From: Solirubrobacterales bacterium
GTDB lineage: Bacteria; Actinomycetota; Thermoleophilia; Solirubrobacterales; 70-9
DNA: 64,000 nt
NCBI GenBank assembly: GCA_023958085.1
Contig: JAMLGI010000001.1
Location: 186,001 to 250,000, forward strand
Reading direction: 5' to 3'
Every line of letters starts with the position of its first letter. The first letter of the stretch is position 1. Under the pieces are notes generated by a model. The model was not told the origin of the DNA. It saw nothing but the letters and a program-made list of their open reading frames with translations, and did not search any database. Position numbers and translations under genes: made by a program. Below, piece after piece: positions 17,721 through 25,956 of the stretch.

Positions 17721-19445
17721 ATGCCCGAAACCGGGCTTGAGGTCAACCTGGAAACGGGACTGCCGGAATCGATCCCGGTGGGCCGATCCACCGCCGTGTT
17801 CGTGCAGGGCACCTGCTTCCACCGCGAACGGCGCGTCGCCTCGTTGACGCTGGCTGTCGGCAGTGTTGCGACCCCGGTCTCCGCCCTGCGAATGCCCCGG
17901 ATGGACCTGTTTCGCTCGCTTCACCCGATGCTCTCGGAGAGCCAGGAGGCCGTGATCGAGCGTGATCCCGCCTCGGTCGAGGATCCCAACGTGAACTCGT
18001 TTCGCAGCGGCTTCTGGGTCACGGTGATGATTCCCGCCGCCGACCCGGGCCGGGTTCCGCTAAGGATCGTCGCCCGGCTGGAGGGTGGCGGGGAGGTCGC
18101 TGCCGATCTGGGTTCGATTGAGGTGACGCCGGCCACGCAGCCGTACCCGCTGCCGGAAGCGTACGGGCCGGTCGGGCGAACCACCATTGCAATCTGCATG
18201 GCCACCTTTGAACCGGAGATCCGACTGTTCCGGAATCAGATCGAGTCGATCCGGGGGCAGAGCGACCGGGACTGGATCTGCCTGGTAAGCGACGACTGCT
18301 CAACCCCGGATCGTCACCGGGAGATGCTTGCGGTGATCGGCGACGACCCCCGGTTCGTCGTCTCCCGCTCCGAGCGGCGGCTCGGCTTCTATCGCAACTT
18401 CGAACGGGCACTCGGCATGGTTCCGGCCGGGTCGGAGTTGATCGTTCTCGCCGATCAGGACGACCGCTGGTTCGAAGAAAAGCTCTACACCCTGAGATCC
18501 GGGATCGGCAGCGCGAAGCTGATCTACAGCGACCAGCGGATCGTCAGCGAAGACGGCGAGGTGCTGGCCGACACCTACTGGTCGAAGCGTCGAAACAACC
18601 ACACCAGCCTCACGTCGCTGCTGATCGCCAACACCGTTACCGGGGCCGCCTCGATGTTCACCCGGGAGGTGCTGGACCGTGCCCTGCCGTTCCCGGAAAC
18701 CCCGGGCGAGCAGTTCCACGACCAGTGGCTGGCCCTGGTCGCCCGGTCACTCGGCCGGATCACCTACCTCGACCGGCCGCTCTATGACTACATCCAGCAT
18801 CGCGGGGCGACGCTCGGACACGAGGCCGCCAACCGGGATCGACGGGCGGCCGCCCCGTGGCGGAGCCGGGCGATCCTCAGTCCCCGTGCCTGGAAGGAGT
18901 TCGTGCGTGGCTGGCGGGCCGCCTACTTCTATGGCTACCGACGGATCGGCCTGCTCGCCGCCACCCTGTCGGCGAGATGTGACCGGGAACTTTCGTGGCG
19001 GGAGCATCGGATGCTTCGTCGAATCGGCCGGGCCGAGCGGTCCCTGCCGGCCTTTGCCTGGTTGGCCGCGAGACCGTTGCGGCGTATCTTCGGCCGGACC
19101 GAAACGATGGGCAACGAACGGATCCTGGCCGAGGGGATCCTCTGGCGGCACCTGATCGAGCTCTGGTCGCGGCGCAGCGAGAATCCTTACGGGACCAGCT
19201 ACGACGCGAGTCTGCCGCCGGAACCGTCGAGAAGGGTGACGCTGGTCGGCGAGGAGGGCACCGCCGACCTGCAACGGATGACCGTCCCGTTCGAGATCTC
19301 GGTCAGCGAAAGCGAGCCGGAACGGATCAACCTGCTGATCCCAGACGATCGATCTTCGACATCTTTTCGGTGGCTACATCGCCAAGTTCAACCTGGCCCG
19401 CAAGCTGGCCGAGTCCGGCCACCGAGTTCGGCTGGTGGCGGTTGA
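17721..19445 (+). CDS. GT2 part of a GT2/WsaF-like glycosyltransferase, 5' piece of a frameshifted gene
   Basis: The ATG follows the permease stop by 2 nt. Residues 1-140 repeat the unknown N-terminal domain of the GT at 14100 (GTCFHRER, MPRMDL, FRSGFWVTV). Residues 154-450 are GT2 (AICMATFEPE, LVSDDCSTPD, LADQDDRW, EQFHDQW). At residue 540 the reading should pass into a WsaF-like domain, but one extra base near 19347 shifts the frame and the last 34 residues are out of frame. Removing it gives PDIDLRHLFGGYIAKFNLA continuing into the next reading frame, about 910 residues in total. The break is either a real mutation or a sequencing error. Confidence 0.82.
   Translation: MPETGLEVNLETGLPESIPVGRSTAVFVQGTCFHRERRVASLTLAVGSVATPVSALRMPRMDLFRSLHPMLSESQEAVIERDPASVEDPNVNSFRSGFWVTVMIPAADPGRVPLRIVARLEGGGEVAADLGSIEVTPATQPYPLPEAYGPVGRTTIAICMATFEPEIRLFRNQIESIRGQSDRDWICLVSDDCSTPDRHREMLAVIGDDPRFVVSRSERRLGFYRNFERALGMVPAGSELIVLADQDDRWFEEKLYTLRSGIGSAKLIYSDQRIVSEDGEVLADTYWSKRRNNHTSLTSLLIANTVTGAASMFTREVLDRALPFPETPGEQFHDQWLALVARSLGRITYLDRPLYDYIQHRGATLGHEAANRDRRAAAPWRSRAILSPRAWKEFVRGWRAAYFYGYRRIGLLAATLSARCDRELSWREHRMLRRIGRAERSLPAFAWLAARPLRRIFGRTETMGNERILAEGILWRHLIELWSRRSENPYGTSYDASLPPEPSRRVTLVGEEGTADLQRMTVPFEISVSESEPERINLLIPDDRSSTSFRWLHRQVQPGPQAGRVRPPSSAGGG
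19341..19350 (+). other. Frameshift site (one-base insertion)
   Basis: The run reads cca gac g atc, and one surplus base (position 19347 in this alignment) separates the two frames. The paralog at 21456-22928 reads HPSIDLKHFFGGF at the same point, and deleting one base here restores PDIDLRHLFGGY. The site has no slippery homopolymer, so programmed shifting is unlikely. Confidence 0.8.
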
Positions 19446-20454
19446 TGAAAACCCGATCCTGCCGCGTACCTGGCGCGACCAGGTTCAGTCCTACGCCGGG
19501 CTCGAGCGGGGACTCGAGAACGTCGAGGTTGCCTTCGCCCGGGACGCGGGCGAGCCGCTGGTGATCAGCCCGTACGATCGGTTCATCGCAACAACCTGGT
19601 GGACCGCCCACCACGCCGAACGGGCCCGCCGCCTGACCGGACGCGATCGCTTCCTCTACCTGGTTCAGGAGTACGAGCCGTACACCTTCTCGATGGGCTC
19701 CTGGGCAGCCCTGGCGGCCGAGCCCTACGGCTTTCCCCATCACGCCCTATTCTCGACCGAGCTGCTGCGAACCTTCTTCGATCAACGCCAGATCGGGGTC
19801 TTCTCCGAAACGGGTCGCCGGTCGGGTGCCCGTTCGATCGCCTTTCAGAACGCGATCACACCGGTTGAGGCCCCGGCGGAAACCGAGCTTGCCGGGCGTG
19901 AAACCAGACGGCTTCTGTTCTACGCTCGGCCGGAGCCCCATGCCGCCCGCAACATGTTCGAGCTGGGGCTGATTGCGCTCGCCTCGGCGATCGAGCGGGG
20001 AGTGTTCAGCCCGGAATGGGAGTTCCACGGGATCGGCTCGGTTCGTGGAGAGAACCGGCTGCGACTGACCGGCTCCACCTTCATCGAGGTTCTCACCCGG
20101 CAGAGTCAGCGGAGCTACGGCGACCGGCTGACCGAACACGATGTCGGCCTGGCGCTGATGTTGACCCCGCATCCAAGTCTGGTGCCGATCGAGATGGCGT
20201 CGGCCGGGATGCTGACCGTGACCAACACTTTCGAGACCAAGACCGCCGGGTCCCTGACCGGGATCTCGCCGAATCTGATCGCCACCGAGCCGACTCCCGG
20301 CGGGATAGTCACCGGCCTCCGGGAAGCGGTCGGGAGGGTCGAGGATGTCCGGGCCCGGGTCGAGGGGTCCCGGGTCCGGTGGAGCAGCGACTGGGAAGAG
20401 AGCTTCTCCCCGCCGGTGATGGCCGAGATCAACTCGATGCTTGACGACTGCTGA
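19435..20454 (+). CDS. WsaF-like GT4 domain, 3' piece of the frameshifted glycosyltransferase gene
   Basis: Only the part after 19435 has a start codon, but the homologous frame begins at 19348 (IDLRHLFGGYIAKF). The sequence matches the protein at 21456-22928 throughout: LVQEYEPYTFSMGS, FQNAITPV, YARPEPHAARNMFELG, MLTPHPSLVPIEMASAGM and VTNTFETK. These belong to WsaF-like rhamnosyltransferases, which build rhamnose-containing chains from dTDP-rhamnose. If expressed alone it would lack the first beta strands of the GT-B fold and would probably be inactive. The gene ends 20 nt before the convergent methyltransferase gene. Confidence 0.78.
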   Translation: MAVDENPILPRTWRDQVQSYAGLERGLENVEVAFARDAGEPLVISPYDRFIATTWWTAHHAERARRLTGRDRFLYLVQEYEPYTFSMGSWAALAAEPYGFPHHALFSTELLRTFFDQRQIGVFSETGRRSGARSIAFQNAITPVEAPAETELAGRETRRLLFYARPEPHAARNMFELGLIALASAIERGVFSPEWEFHGIGSVRGENRLRLTGSTFIEVLTRQSQRSYGDRLTEHDVGLALMLTPHPSLVPIEMASAGMLTVTNTFETKTAGSLTGISPNLIATEPTPGGIVTGLREAVGRVEDVRARVEGSRVRWSSDWEESFSPPVMAEINSMLDDC

Positions 20455-20473
20455 CTGCCGAGACCGGGCTGCC

Positions 20474-21469
20474 TCAATCTCTTCGCTTGAGGGTCAGCAC
20501 CACCTGGTAGAGATCCGCGGTCAACAGGCTCACGTCCACCAGCTCGAAGAGGTCGGACCAGTTCTCCCTGACGTACGGGATGGTGACCACGCTCTCTCCG
20601 TAGGTCATCTCGGTGCCGTCAAACTGGGGATGATCGGGCTCGGCCGGATGCGGGACGAACAGGTAGTGCGGTTCGGACATCCTCGAAAGGTATTCCGGCC
20701 CGAGCTCCTCCCGGACCGGGTGCATCGCTGCGCAGAGGTCGAGGTAGGCCGGTGGCCTGATCGTGAGCAGCAGCAGCCCCCCGGGATTCATTCCGTCGTG
20801 GATCGCTTCGAGACAGGTTCGGGCGGCCGACTCGGAGATGTGGGTGAAAACCGAGAAGGAAAAGACCAGGTCGAAGCGTTCCGCAAACGGCAGGCTCTCC
20901 GGAAGGAACTGGCTGCGGGCCAGGGTGGCGGGAACCCGCGATTCGCGGCAGACATCGAGGATCTCCTCGACCGGATCGCAGCCGAAGAGTGCTCCGGGGG
21001 CGACATCGCGGGAAAAGAAACGGGTGAGCCTGCCCCAGCCACAGCCGAAGTCCAGCAGCTTCGCCGCCGGCAGCCCGGTTGCCGCGTGGCGGCCGACCTC
21101 CCGTTTCACCCTCCCGTAGAACGACCGGGACTGGTTGAGCAGGTCGAGACCGGCCGCACCGTTCCAGCGGAGCTGAAGCTCCGGCGCAGGGCTGTCCGGC
21201 ATCAACGCCCGGATGTTCGGATAGCGGCTGTAGTTCCGGCTCAGGAGGACCGCCCAGAGATCGTCGTCGAGCTTACGGAACAGCGGCAGGGCCTCGGTCC
21301 CGGCCCCGGCACAGGCCCGGTCGAGACCGGTCAGGGTTTCGTCATGGAAGCCGGCCAGCCAGGGGTCGAAGGTCGCCGGCTCGGGATCCGGGGAGGTGAT
21401 CGATCCACCGTCCGCGGGTCCGCCCCGGGCCGCCCGGCGCAGCCGTTCCACTGATCTACGAAGACCCAT
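20474..21469 (-). CDS. Class I SAM-dependent methyltransferase
   Basis: The frame extends to 21649, but its first 60 residues overlap the upstream gene and look non-native. The ATG at 21469 is preceded by a strong GGAGG about 10 nt away and gives 331 residues. LLDFGCGWGRLTRFFS is the SAM loop and FDLVFSFSVFTHISE is motif IV. An N-terminal region of about 130 residues precedes the core (LWAVLLSRNYSRYPNIR). The start overlaps the end of the WsaF-like gene by 14 nt, implying coupling. It may methylate a residue added by that transferase; the substrate is unproven. Confidence 0.83.
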   Translation of the reverse strand: MGLRRSVERLRRAARGGPADGGSITSPDPEPATFDPWLAGFHDETLTGLDRACAGAGTEALPLFRKLDDDLWAVLLSRNYSRYPNIRALMPDSPAPELQLRWNGAAGLDLLNQSRSFYGRVKREVGRHAATGLPAAKLLDFGCGWGRLTRFFSRDVAPGALFGCDPVEEILDVCRESRVPATLARSQFLPESLPFAERFDLVFSFSVFTHISESAARTCLEAIHDGMNPGGLLLLTIRPPAYLDLCAAMHPVREELGPEYLSRMSEPHYLFVPHPAEPDHPQFDGTEMTYGESVVTIPYVRENWSDLFELVDVSLLTADLYQVVLTLKRRD

Positions 21470-22928
21470 CCCTGCCCCTCCTCTCGGCCAGGTCCGTCGC
21501 GCCCAGCAGTCGCTCAACGCCGGAAAGCTGTTCCTCGCCCAGGGCATCTTCCCACCGGTTCGGCCAGCCGGTCCGGGAGCCCCGGATCCGGGCCTCGAGA
21601 TCTTCCACCCTGGACTCGGCCACGGCAAGCGCCGCCGCAACCGCCTCAACGGTCGGTTCGGCGGCGATCAGGTTGTCAGAGATCCCGGCCAGCGCCGACT
21701 CGTTCTTGTTCTCAAAGGTGTTGGTGACCGTGACCATTCCGGCCGAAGCCATCTCGATCGGGACGAGACTCGGGTGAGGTGTGTGCATCAGGGCCAGGCC
21801 AAGGTCGGATCCCGCCAGCTGATCCGCGTGCTCGGCCTGGCCGGTGCGTCCGATCACCCGGAGGCTCCGGGTTCCGGCCCGCAGCGGGAGGGTCGTTCCG
21901 GCGAGGTCCACCGATCCGACCGCGACCAGGTCCCAGCCCTCGAAATGCCCGTTGGCGAGCGCCCGGTCGAGCGCCATCATTCCCAGCTCGAACAGGTTCC
22001 TCGAAGCATGCTGCTCCGGCCGGGCGTAGAAAACGAGTCTCCTCGGGCCGGGACGGTCGAGGGTCTGCCGGGTAGGTGGGGTGACCGGGGTGATCGCGTT
22101 CTCGAAGGTGATCGAGGTCTCCCCGTCGGGGTCGGCTCCCTTCCGGAAAACCCCGATCCGGTTCCTGGCGAAGAAGTCCCGGAGCAGCCCGGTGGAGAAC
22201 ATCGCGGTATGGGGAAGGTCGTAGCTCTGGCGGGCGAGAGCGGCCGCACTGCCCATCGGGAAGGTGAACGGCTCGTACTCCTGGATCAGGTAAAGGAAAC
22301 GGTCCGCAGCCAGAACCGGGAGGGCCTCCGCAGCAACGTGGGCGGCAGTCCAGTGGGTGGCGATCAGGGTGTCGGCGGGATTCACCTCGACCGGACGGGC
22401 GGGGTCGGTCCCCGATTCGACCTCGATCCCTTCAATCCCGTCACCGAGCCCCTCGTAGGCAGACACCCGGTCTTGCCAGTCGGCGGGGAGATCCGTCTGC
22501 TCCAGGGTGATCAGGCGGACCGCATGGCCGCGGGCGGCGAGCCGCGCTGCCAGATTGAAAACCGCGATGAAGCCACCGAAGAAGTGCTTCAGGTCGATCG
22601 ACGGGTGGACGATGTTGATCCGCACCGGGGCCCGGTCGGAGACCTCCAGGGCGAGCGGTTCCAGCTTGCGGCTGATCCAGAACCCGTCCCGAACCTGCCG
22701 GGCCGACTCGGCAGCATCGATCAATCGGGCACCGATAACGGCCCCGGCGGCCCCGCCGGCCAGGGCAAGTGCGACAAGCGCGGGAACCAGGGATCCGCCG
22801 TCGACCGCACCGGCCCCGATCAGAGCCCCGACCACCAGCGCGACCGCGAGACCGAGCCCGCCGATGGCCATCACGGCCCGGCGGCGCAGGGCCGGGCTGC
22901 GGAGCAGCCGGCCCGCCAGGGAAGTCAT
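21456..22928 (-). CDS. WsaF-like rhamnosyltransferase-type glycosyltransferase
   Basis: The ATG at 22928 gives 490 residues. A longer frame to 23276 runs across the divergent GT2 gene and is rejected. Residues 1-100 include two hydrophobic segments (AIGGLGLAVALVVGALIGAG and a second alanine/glycine-rich one), so the protein is probably membrane anchored. The GT-B part starts with RINIVHPSIDLKHFFGGF, followed by YLIQEYEPFTFPMGS, TFENAITPV, YARPEQHASRNLFELG, LMHTPHPSLVPIEMASAGM and VTNTFENK. This matches the intact form of the domain broken at 19.3 kb. WsaF of Geobacillus adds rhamnose to S-layer glycan, and the rml genes lie 1-5 kb away. Acceptor and linkage are unknown. Confidence 0.85.
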   Translation of the reverse strand: MTSLAGRLLRSPALRRRAVMAIGGLGLAVALVVGALIGAGAVDGGSLVPALVALALAGGAAGAVIGARLIDAAESARQVRDGFWISRKLEPLALEVSDRAPVRINIVHPSIDLKHFFGGFIAVFNLAARLAARGHAVRLITLEQTDLPADWQDRVSAYEGLGDGIEGIEVESGTDPARPVEVNPADTLIATHWTAAHVAAEALPVLAADRFLYLIQEYEPFTFPMGSAAALARQSYDLPHTAMFSTGLLRDFFARNRIGVFRKGADPDGETSITFENAITPVTPPTRQTLDRPGPRRLVFYARPEQHASRNLFELGMMALDRALANGHFEGWDLVAVGSVDLAGTTLPLRAGTRSLRVIGRTGQAEHADQLAGSDLGLALMHTPHPSLVPIEMASAGMVTVTNTFENKNESALAGISDNLIAAEPTVEAVAAALAVAESRVEDLEARIRGSRTGWPNRWEDALGEEQLSGVERLLGATDLAERRGRDGSS

Positions 22929-23001
22929 CCGGTGAGGCACGCGGCAAAGATAACCGAGCCAAACCGCCCCGGTACCCGCCCGGGTCTGGCAGAATCGGGT
23001 C

Positions 23002-24012
23002 ATGGAGGAGAGGCCGCCGCGGGTTGCCGTGGTGATTCCGAGCTGGAACTCGGTCGATGATCTGCGCCGCTGTCTGGCATCCCTCTGGACCCAGGCCGGA
23101 ATCGAACTCGAACTGATGGTGGTTGACAACGGGTCGGTCGACGGGTCGGTCGAGTACCTGCGCGAGATGGGGATCCCGCATATCCCGCTGCCCCGAAACC
23201 TCGGTTTCGCCACCGCGGTGAACCTCGGTTTCCAGTCGACCACGGCCGAGGCGGTGATGGCGCTCAACTCCGACACGGTGCTGGAACCGGATGCCCTGAG
23301 CAGGCTTGCCGCAGCCCTGTTCGCCGACCAGGAGACCGGCGGGGTGCAGCCACGGATCCTGACTCTGGTCCGAAACCGGGACCAGAGCCCGGCCGACCCC
23401 GAAGCGGTGATCTACAGCCTCGGCCAGGCGTTGACCACCGACGGTCGGGCCCGCGAGATCGGAAAGGGACTGCGCCAGGGCGTTCCGGACCGGGAACCCC
23501 GGGAGATCTTCGGGGTGTGTGGTGCTGCCTGCCTCTTTCGCCGGAAGATGCTGGCTGCGGTCGGAGGCTACGACGAGCGGTACTTCGCCTTCTACGAGGA
23601 TGTTGATCTGAACGTCCGGGCCCGAATCCAGGGGTGGCGTTTCCGGCTGGCTCCGGATGCGGTGGTGTGGCATGTCGGAAACGCCTCCTGGCACGCCGGG
23701 TTCGAACGGCCGGACGCCGAGAACGCGCGGCTGGTCGCCCGCAACCGGATCTGGACCCAGGTCAAGTACATGCCCTGGACCACCCTGCCCCGGATCGTGG
23801 CGGTCGAGGTCGGCGCTGCCCTGCGGGCGATCAGGCATCGCCGGTTCCTGCTGACCACCTCCGGCAAGGTCGCGGCCCTGTCCCGGATGCCGGAACTGAT
23901 CAGGAGTCGGCGGGTGCTTCGCCGCAACGGGAGCCTGGAACTGGCCCAGAGCTGGCTGGGAGAGTCCCGGCGGGAACTGTCGGCAGCGTTCCGTCGCGAC
24001 GCTTCCAAGTAG
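23002..24012 (+). CDS. GT2 family glycosyltransferase (rhamnosyltransferase-like)
   Basis: The 336-residue GT-A enzyme has VAVVIPSWNSVDDL at the N-terminus, MVVDNGSVDGS, MALNSDTVLEPDAL as the DxD-type strand and GGYDERYFAFYEDVDLNVR as the catalytic ED segment. This is typical of WbbL-like rhamnosyltransferases. A CAGAAT box lies 6 nt before the ATG, suggesting a leaderless transcript. It is followed after 13 nt by rmlA, so it likely shares a transcript with the rhamnose genes. Use of dTDP-rhamnose is inferred from this linkage and the family. Confidence 0.87.
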   Translation: MEERPPRVAVVIPSWNSVDDLRRCLASLWTQAGIELELMVVDNGSVDGSVEYLREMGIPHIPLPRNLGFATAVNLGFQSTTAEAVMALNSDTVLEPDALSRLAAALFADQETGGVQPRILTLVRNRDQSPADPEAVIYSLGQALTTDGRAREIGKGLRQGVPDREPREIFGVCGAACLFRRKMLAAVGGYDERYFAFYEDVDLNVRARIQGWRFRLAPDAVVWHVGNASWHAGFERPDAENARLVARNRIWTQVKYMPWTTLPRIVAVEVGAALRAIRHRRFLLTTSGKVAALSRMPELIRSRRVLRRNGSLELAQSWLGESRRELSAAFRRDASK

Positions 24013-24025
24013 CCTTGACCTTCGA

Positions 24026-25099
24026 ATGACAGGGCTGAAAGGACTCATTCTCTCCGGCGGCTCCGGCACCCGCCTCCGGCCGATCACCCACACCTCGGCC
24101 AAGCAGCTGGTCCCGGTGGCCAACAAGCCGATCCTGTTCTACGGGATCGAGGCACTGGTCGAGGCCGGGATCACCGAGATCGGCATCATCATCGCGCCGG
24201 CCACCGGTGGAGAGGTCCGGGAGGCGGTTGGTGACGGCTCCCGCTTCGGGGCCCGGGTCACCTTCATCGAGCAGAGCGAGCCCGCCGGTCTCGCCCACGC
24301 GGTGCTGACCGCGGAGGACTTCCTCGGCGATTCCCCGTTCGCGATGTATCTCGGTGACAACCTGCTCCGCGACGGTCTGACCGAACTGGTCGAGGCCTTC
24401 CACCGGGATCACCCGGCCGCCAGCATTCTGCTCACCCCGGTCGAGGATCCGACCGCCTACGGGGTGGCCGAACTGGATGGCGAGCGGGTCGCCCGACTGG
24501 TCGAGAAACCCAAGGATCCACCTTCGAATCTGGCCCTGGTAGGGGTCTATCTGTTCTCGCCGGAGGTGCTCGATGCGGCCCGGACCCTGAAACCCTCCTG
24601 GCGGAATGAGCTCGAGATAACCGAGGCGATCCAGGTGCTGATCGATCGTGGTCGGCTGGTCACCTCGACCGTGGTCGACGGCTGGTGGAAGGACACCGGC
24701 CAGGTCGAGGACATGCTGGCCGCGAACCGGCTGGTGCTGGAGGACATCGAGACCGCGATCCACGGTGAGACCGGTGACTCCCGGATCGAGGGCCGGGTCA
24801 TCGTGGAGCCGGGAGCTTCACTCCGGGGGTCGGTGGTCCGGGGGCCGGCCGTGATCGGCGCCGACGCGGTGATCGAGGACTCCTACATCGGCCCCTACAC
24901 CTCGATCGGCAACGGGGTCACCGTGAAGCGCTCCGAGGTTGAGCACTCGATCCTCCTCAGCGGCTCCCGGATCGAGGATCTCGGAACCCGGATGGAGGCC
25001 AGCCTGCTGGGACGGGACGCCACGGTGGTCCGGACCGACGGGCCGCCCCGCACTCTGAGGCTGCTGGTCGGGGACAGTTCCCGGATCGAGATCGTCTGA
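24026..25099 (+). CDS. rmlA: Glucose-1-phosphate thymidylyltransferase, long form
   Basis: RmlA makes dTDP-glucose from dTTP and glucose-1-phosphate, the first step of dTDP-rhamnose synthesis. The nucleotidyltransferase signature LSGGSGTRLRPITH lies at residues 8-21, EKPKDPPSNLALVGVY is the sugar-binding segment, and WWKDTGQVEDML ends the catalytic domain. With 357 residues it is the long form, in which a left-handed beta-helix domain (IEGRVIVEPGASLRGSVVRG) follows the catalytic part, as in actinobacterial StrD-type enzymes. The last base of its stop is shared with the rmlD ATG at 25099. Confidence 0.94.
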   Translation: MTGLKGLILSGGSGTRLRPITHTSAKQLVPVANKPILFYGIEALVEAGITEIGIIIAPATGGEVREAVGDGSRFGARVTFIEQSEPAGLAHAVLTAEDFLGDSPFAMYLGDNLLRDGLTELVEAFHRDHPAASILLTPVEDPTAYGVAELDGERVARLVEKPKDPPSNLALVGVYLFSPEVLDAARTLKPSWRNELEITEAIQVLIDRGRLVTSTVVDGWWKDTGQVEDMLAANRLVLEDIETAIHGETGDSRIEGRVIVEPGASLRGSVVRGPAVIGADAVIEDSYIGPYTSIGNGVTVKRSEVEHSILLSGSRIEDLGTRMEASLLGRDATVVRTDGPPRTLRLLVGDSSRIEIV

Positions 25100-25956
25100 T
25101 GAAGGTGCTGGTGCTCGGAGCCCGCGGGATGCTGGGCAGCGATGTGCTTGCGGCGGCCGACACCGCCGGCCATGAGGTGCAGGGTTACGGCCACGGAGAG
25201 CTCGACGTGACCGACCTGGAAGCGTTGCGGCGACGGTTCTCCCGGGAGGCCCCGGATGCGGTGGTCAACTGTGCCGCCTGGACCGACGTCGACGGGGCCG
25301 AGGACGACCCCGACGGTGCGATGGCGGTGAACGGGACCGGTGCCGCCAACGCCGCCGCCGCCTCGGCAGAGATCGGGGCCCGCACCCTCTACGTTTCAAC
25401 CGATTACGTCTTCGACGGTGAGAAGGGCAGCGACTACGTCGAGACCGATCCGGTATCGCCAATCAACGTGTACGGGCGGACCAAGGCCGCCGGGGAACAG
25501 GCCACCGTTGCCGCCAACCGGCGTTCCTGGATCGTGCGTTCATCCTGGCTTTTCGGCCTGAACGGGCCCAACTTCGTCGACACCATGCTGCGGCTCGGAT
25601 CCAGTACCGGCCAGGCCCTGGTGGTCCGGGACCAGGTCGGTTCGCCCACCTGGACCTGGCATCTCGCCAACGGTCTGGTGCGGCTGCTCGACTCGGACGC
25701 CTACGGGGTTCACCACATGGCCGCGACCGGAAGCTGCTCCTGGTACGAGTTCGCCCGGGAGATCTTCGCCCGGGCGAAGCTCGACGTGACCACCCTCTCG
25801 GCGACCACCGAGATGCTCGGGCGCAAGGCCCCCCGGCCGGCCTGGTCGGCGCTGACCAGCGAAAACCGGCATGTGATCGAACTGCCCTCATGGCAGGAGG
25901 GGCTTGCCGGATACCTGAAACAGCTTGAGGATGTGCGAGGCGAGGAGTCCGGGTGA
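25099..25956 (+). CDS. rmlD: dTDP-4-dehydrorhamnose reductase
   Basis: RmlD reduces dTDP-4-keto-L-rhamnose to dTDP-L-rhamnose with NAD(P)H. The 285-residue protein has the Rossmann loop VLGARGMLGSDV, the catalytic YVSTDYVFDGE and the Y-x3-K pair in YGRTKAAGE. VRSSWLFG and the C-terminal RPAWSALTSEN are characteristic of RmlD. It overlaps rmlA by one base and rmlB by 4 nt. The order A-D-B-C places this last pathway enzyme second in the operon. Confidence 0.94.
   Translation: MKVLVLGARGMLGSDVLAAADTAGHEVQGYGHGELDVTDLEALRRRFSREAPDAVVNCAAWTDVDGAEDDPDGAMAVNGTGAANAAAASAEIGARTLYVSTDYVFDGEKGSDYVETDPVSPINVYGRTKAAGEQATVAANRRSWIVRSSWLFGLNGPNFVDTMLRLGSSTGQALVVRDQVGSPTWTWHLANGLVRLLDSDAYGVHHMAATGSCSWYEFAREIFARAKLDVTTLSATTEMLGRKAPRPAWSALTSENRHVIELPSWQEGLAGYLKQLEDVRGEESG

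Noticed and set aside
19341-19350. Programmed ribosomal frameshift
   Set aside because: No slippery heptamer, no strong downstream structure noticed, and the family elsewhere is encoded without a shift; mutation or sequencing error is simpler.
21396-23060. 554-codon plus-strand frame opposite the WsaF-like gene
   Set aside because: The minus strand encodes a coherent glycosyltransferase with paralog support; the plus frame has no motif.
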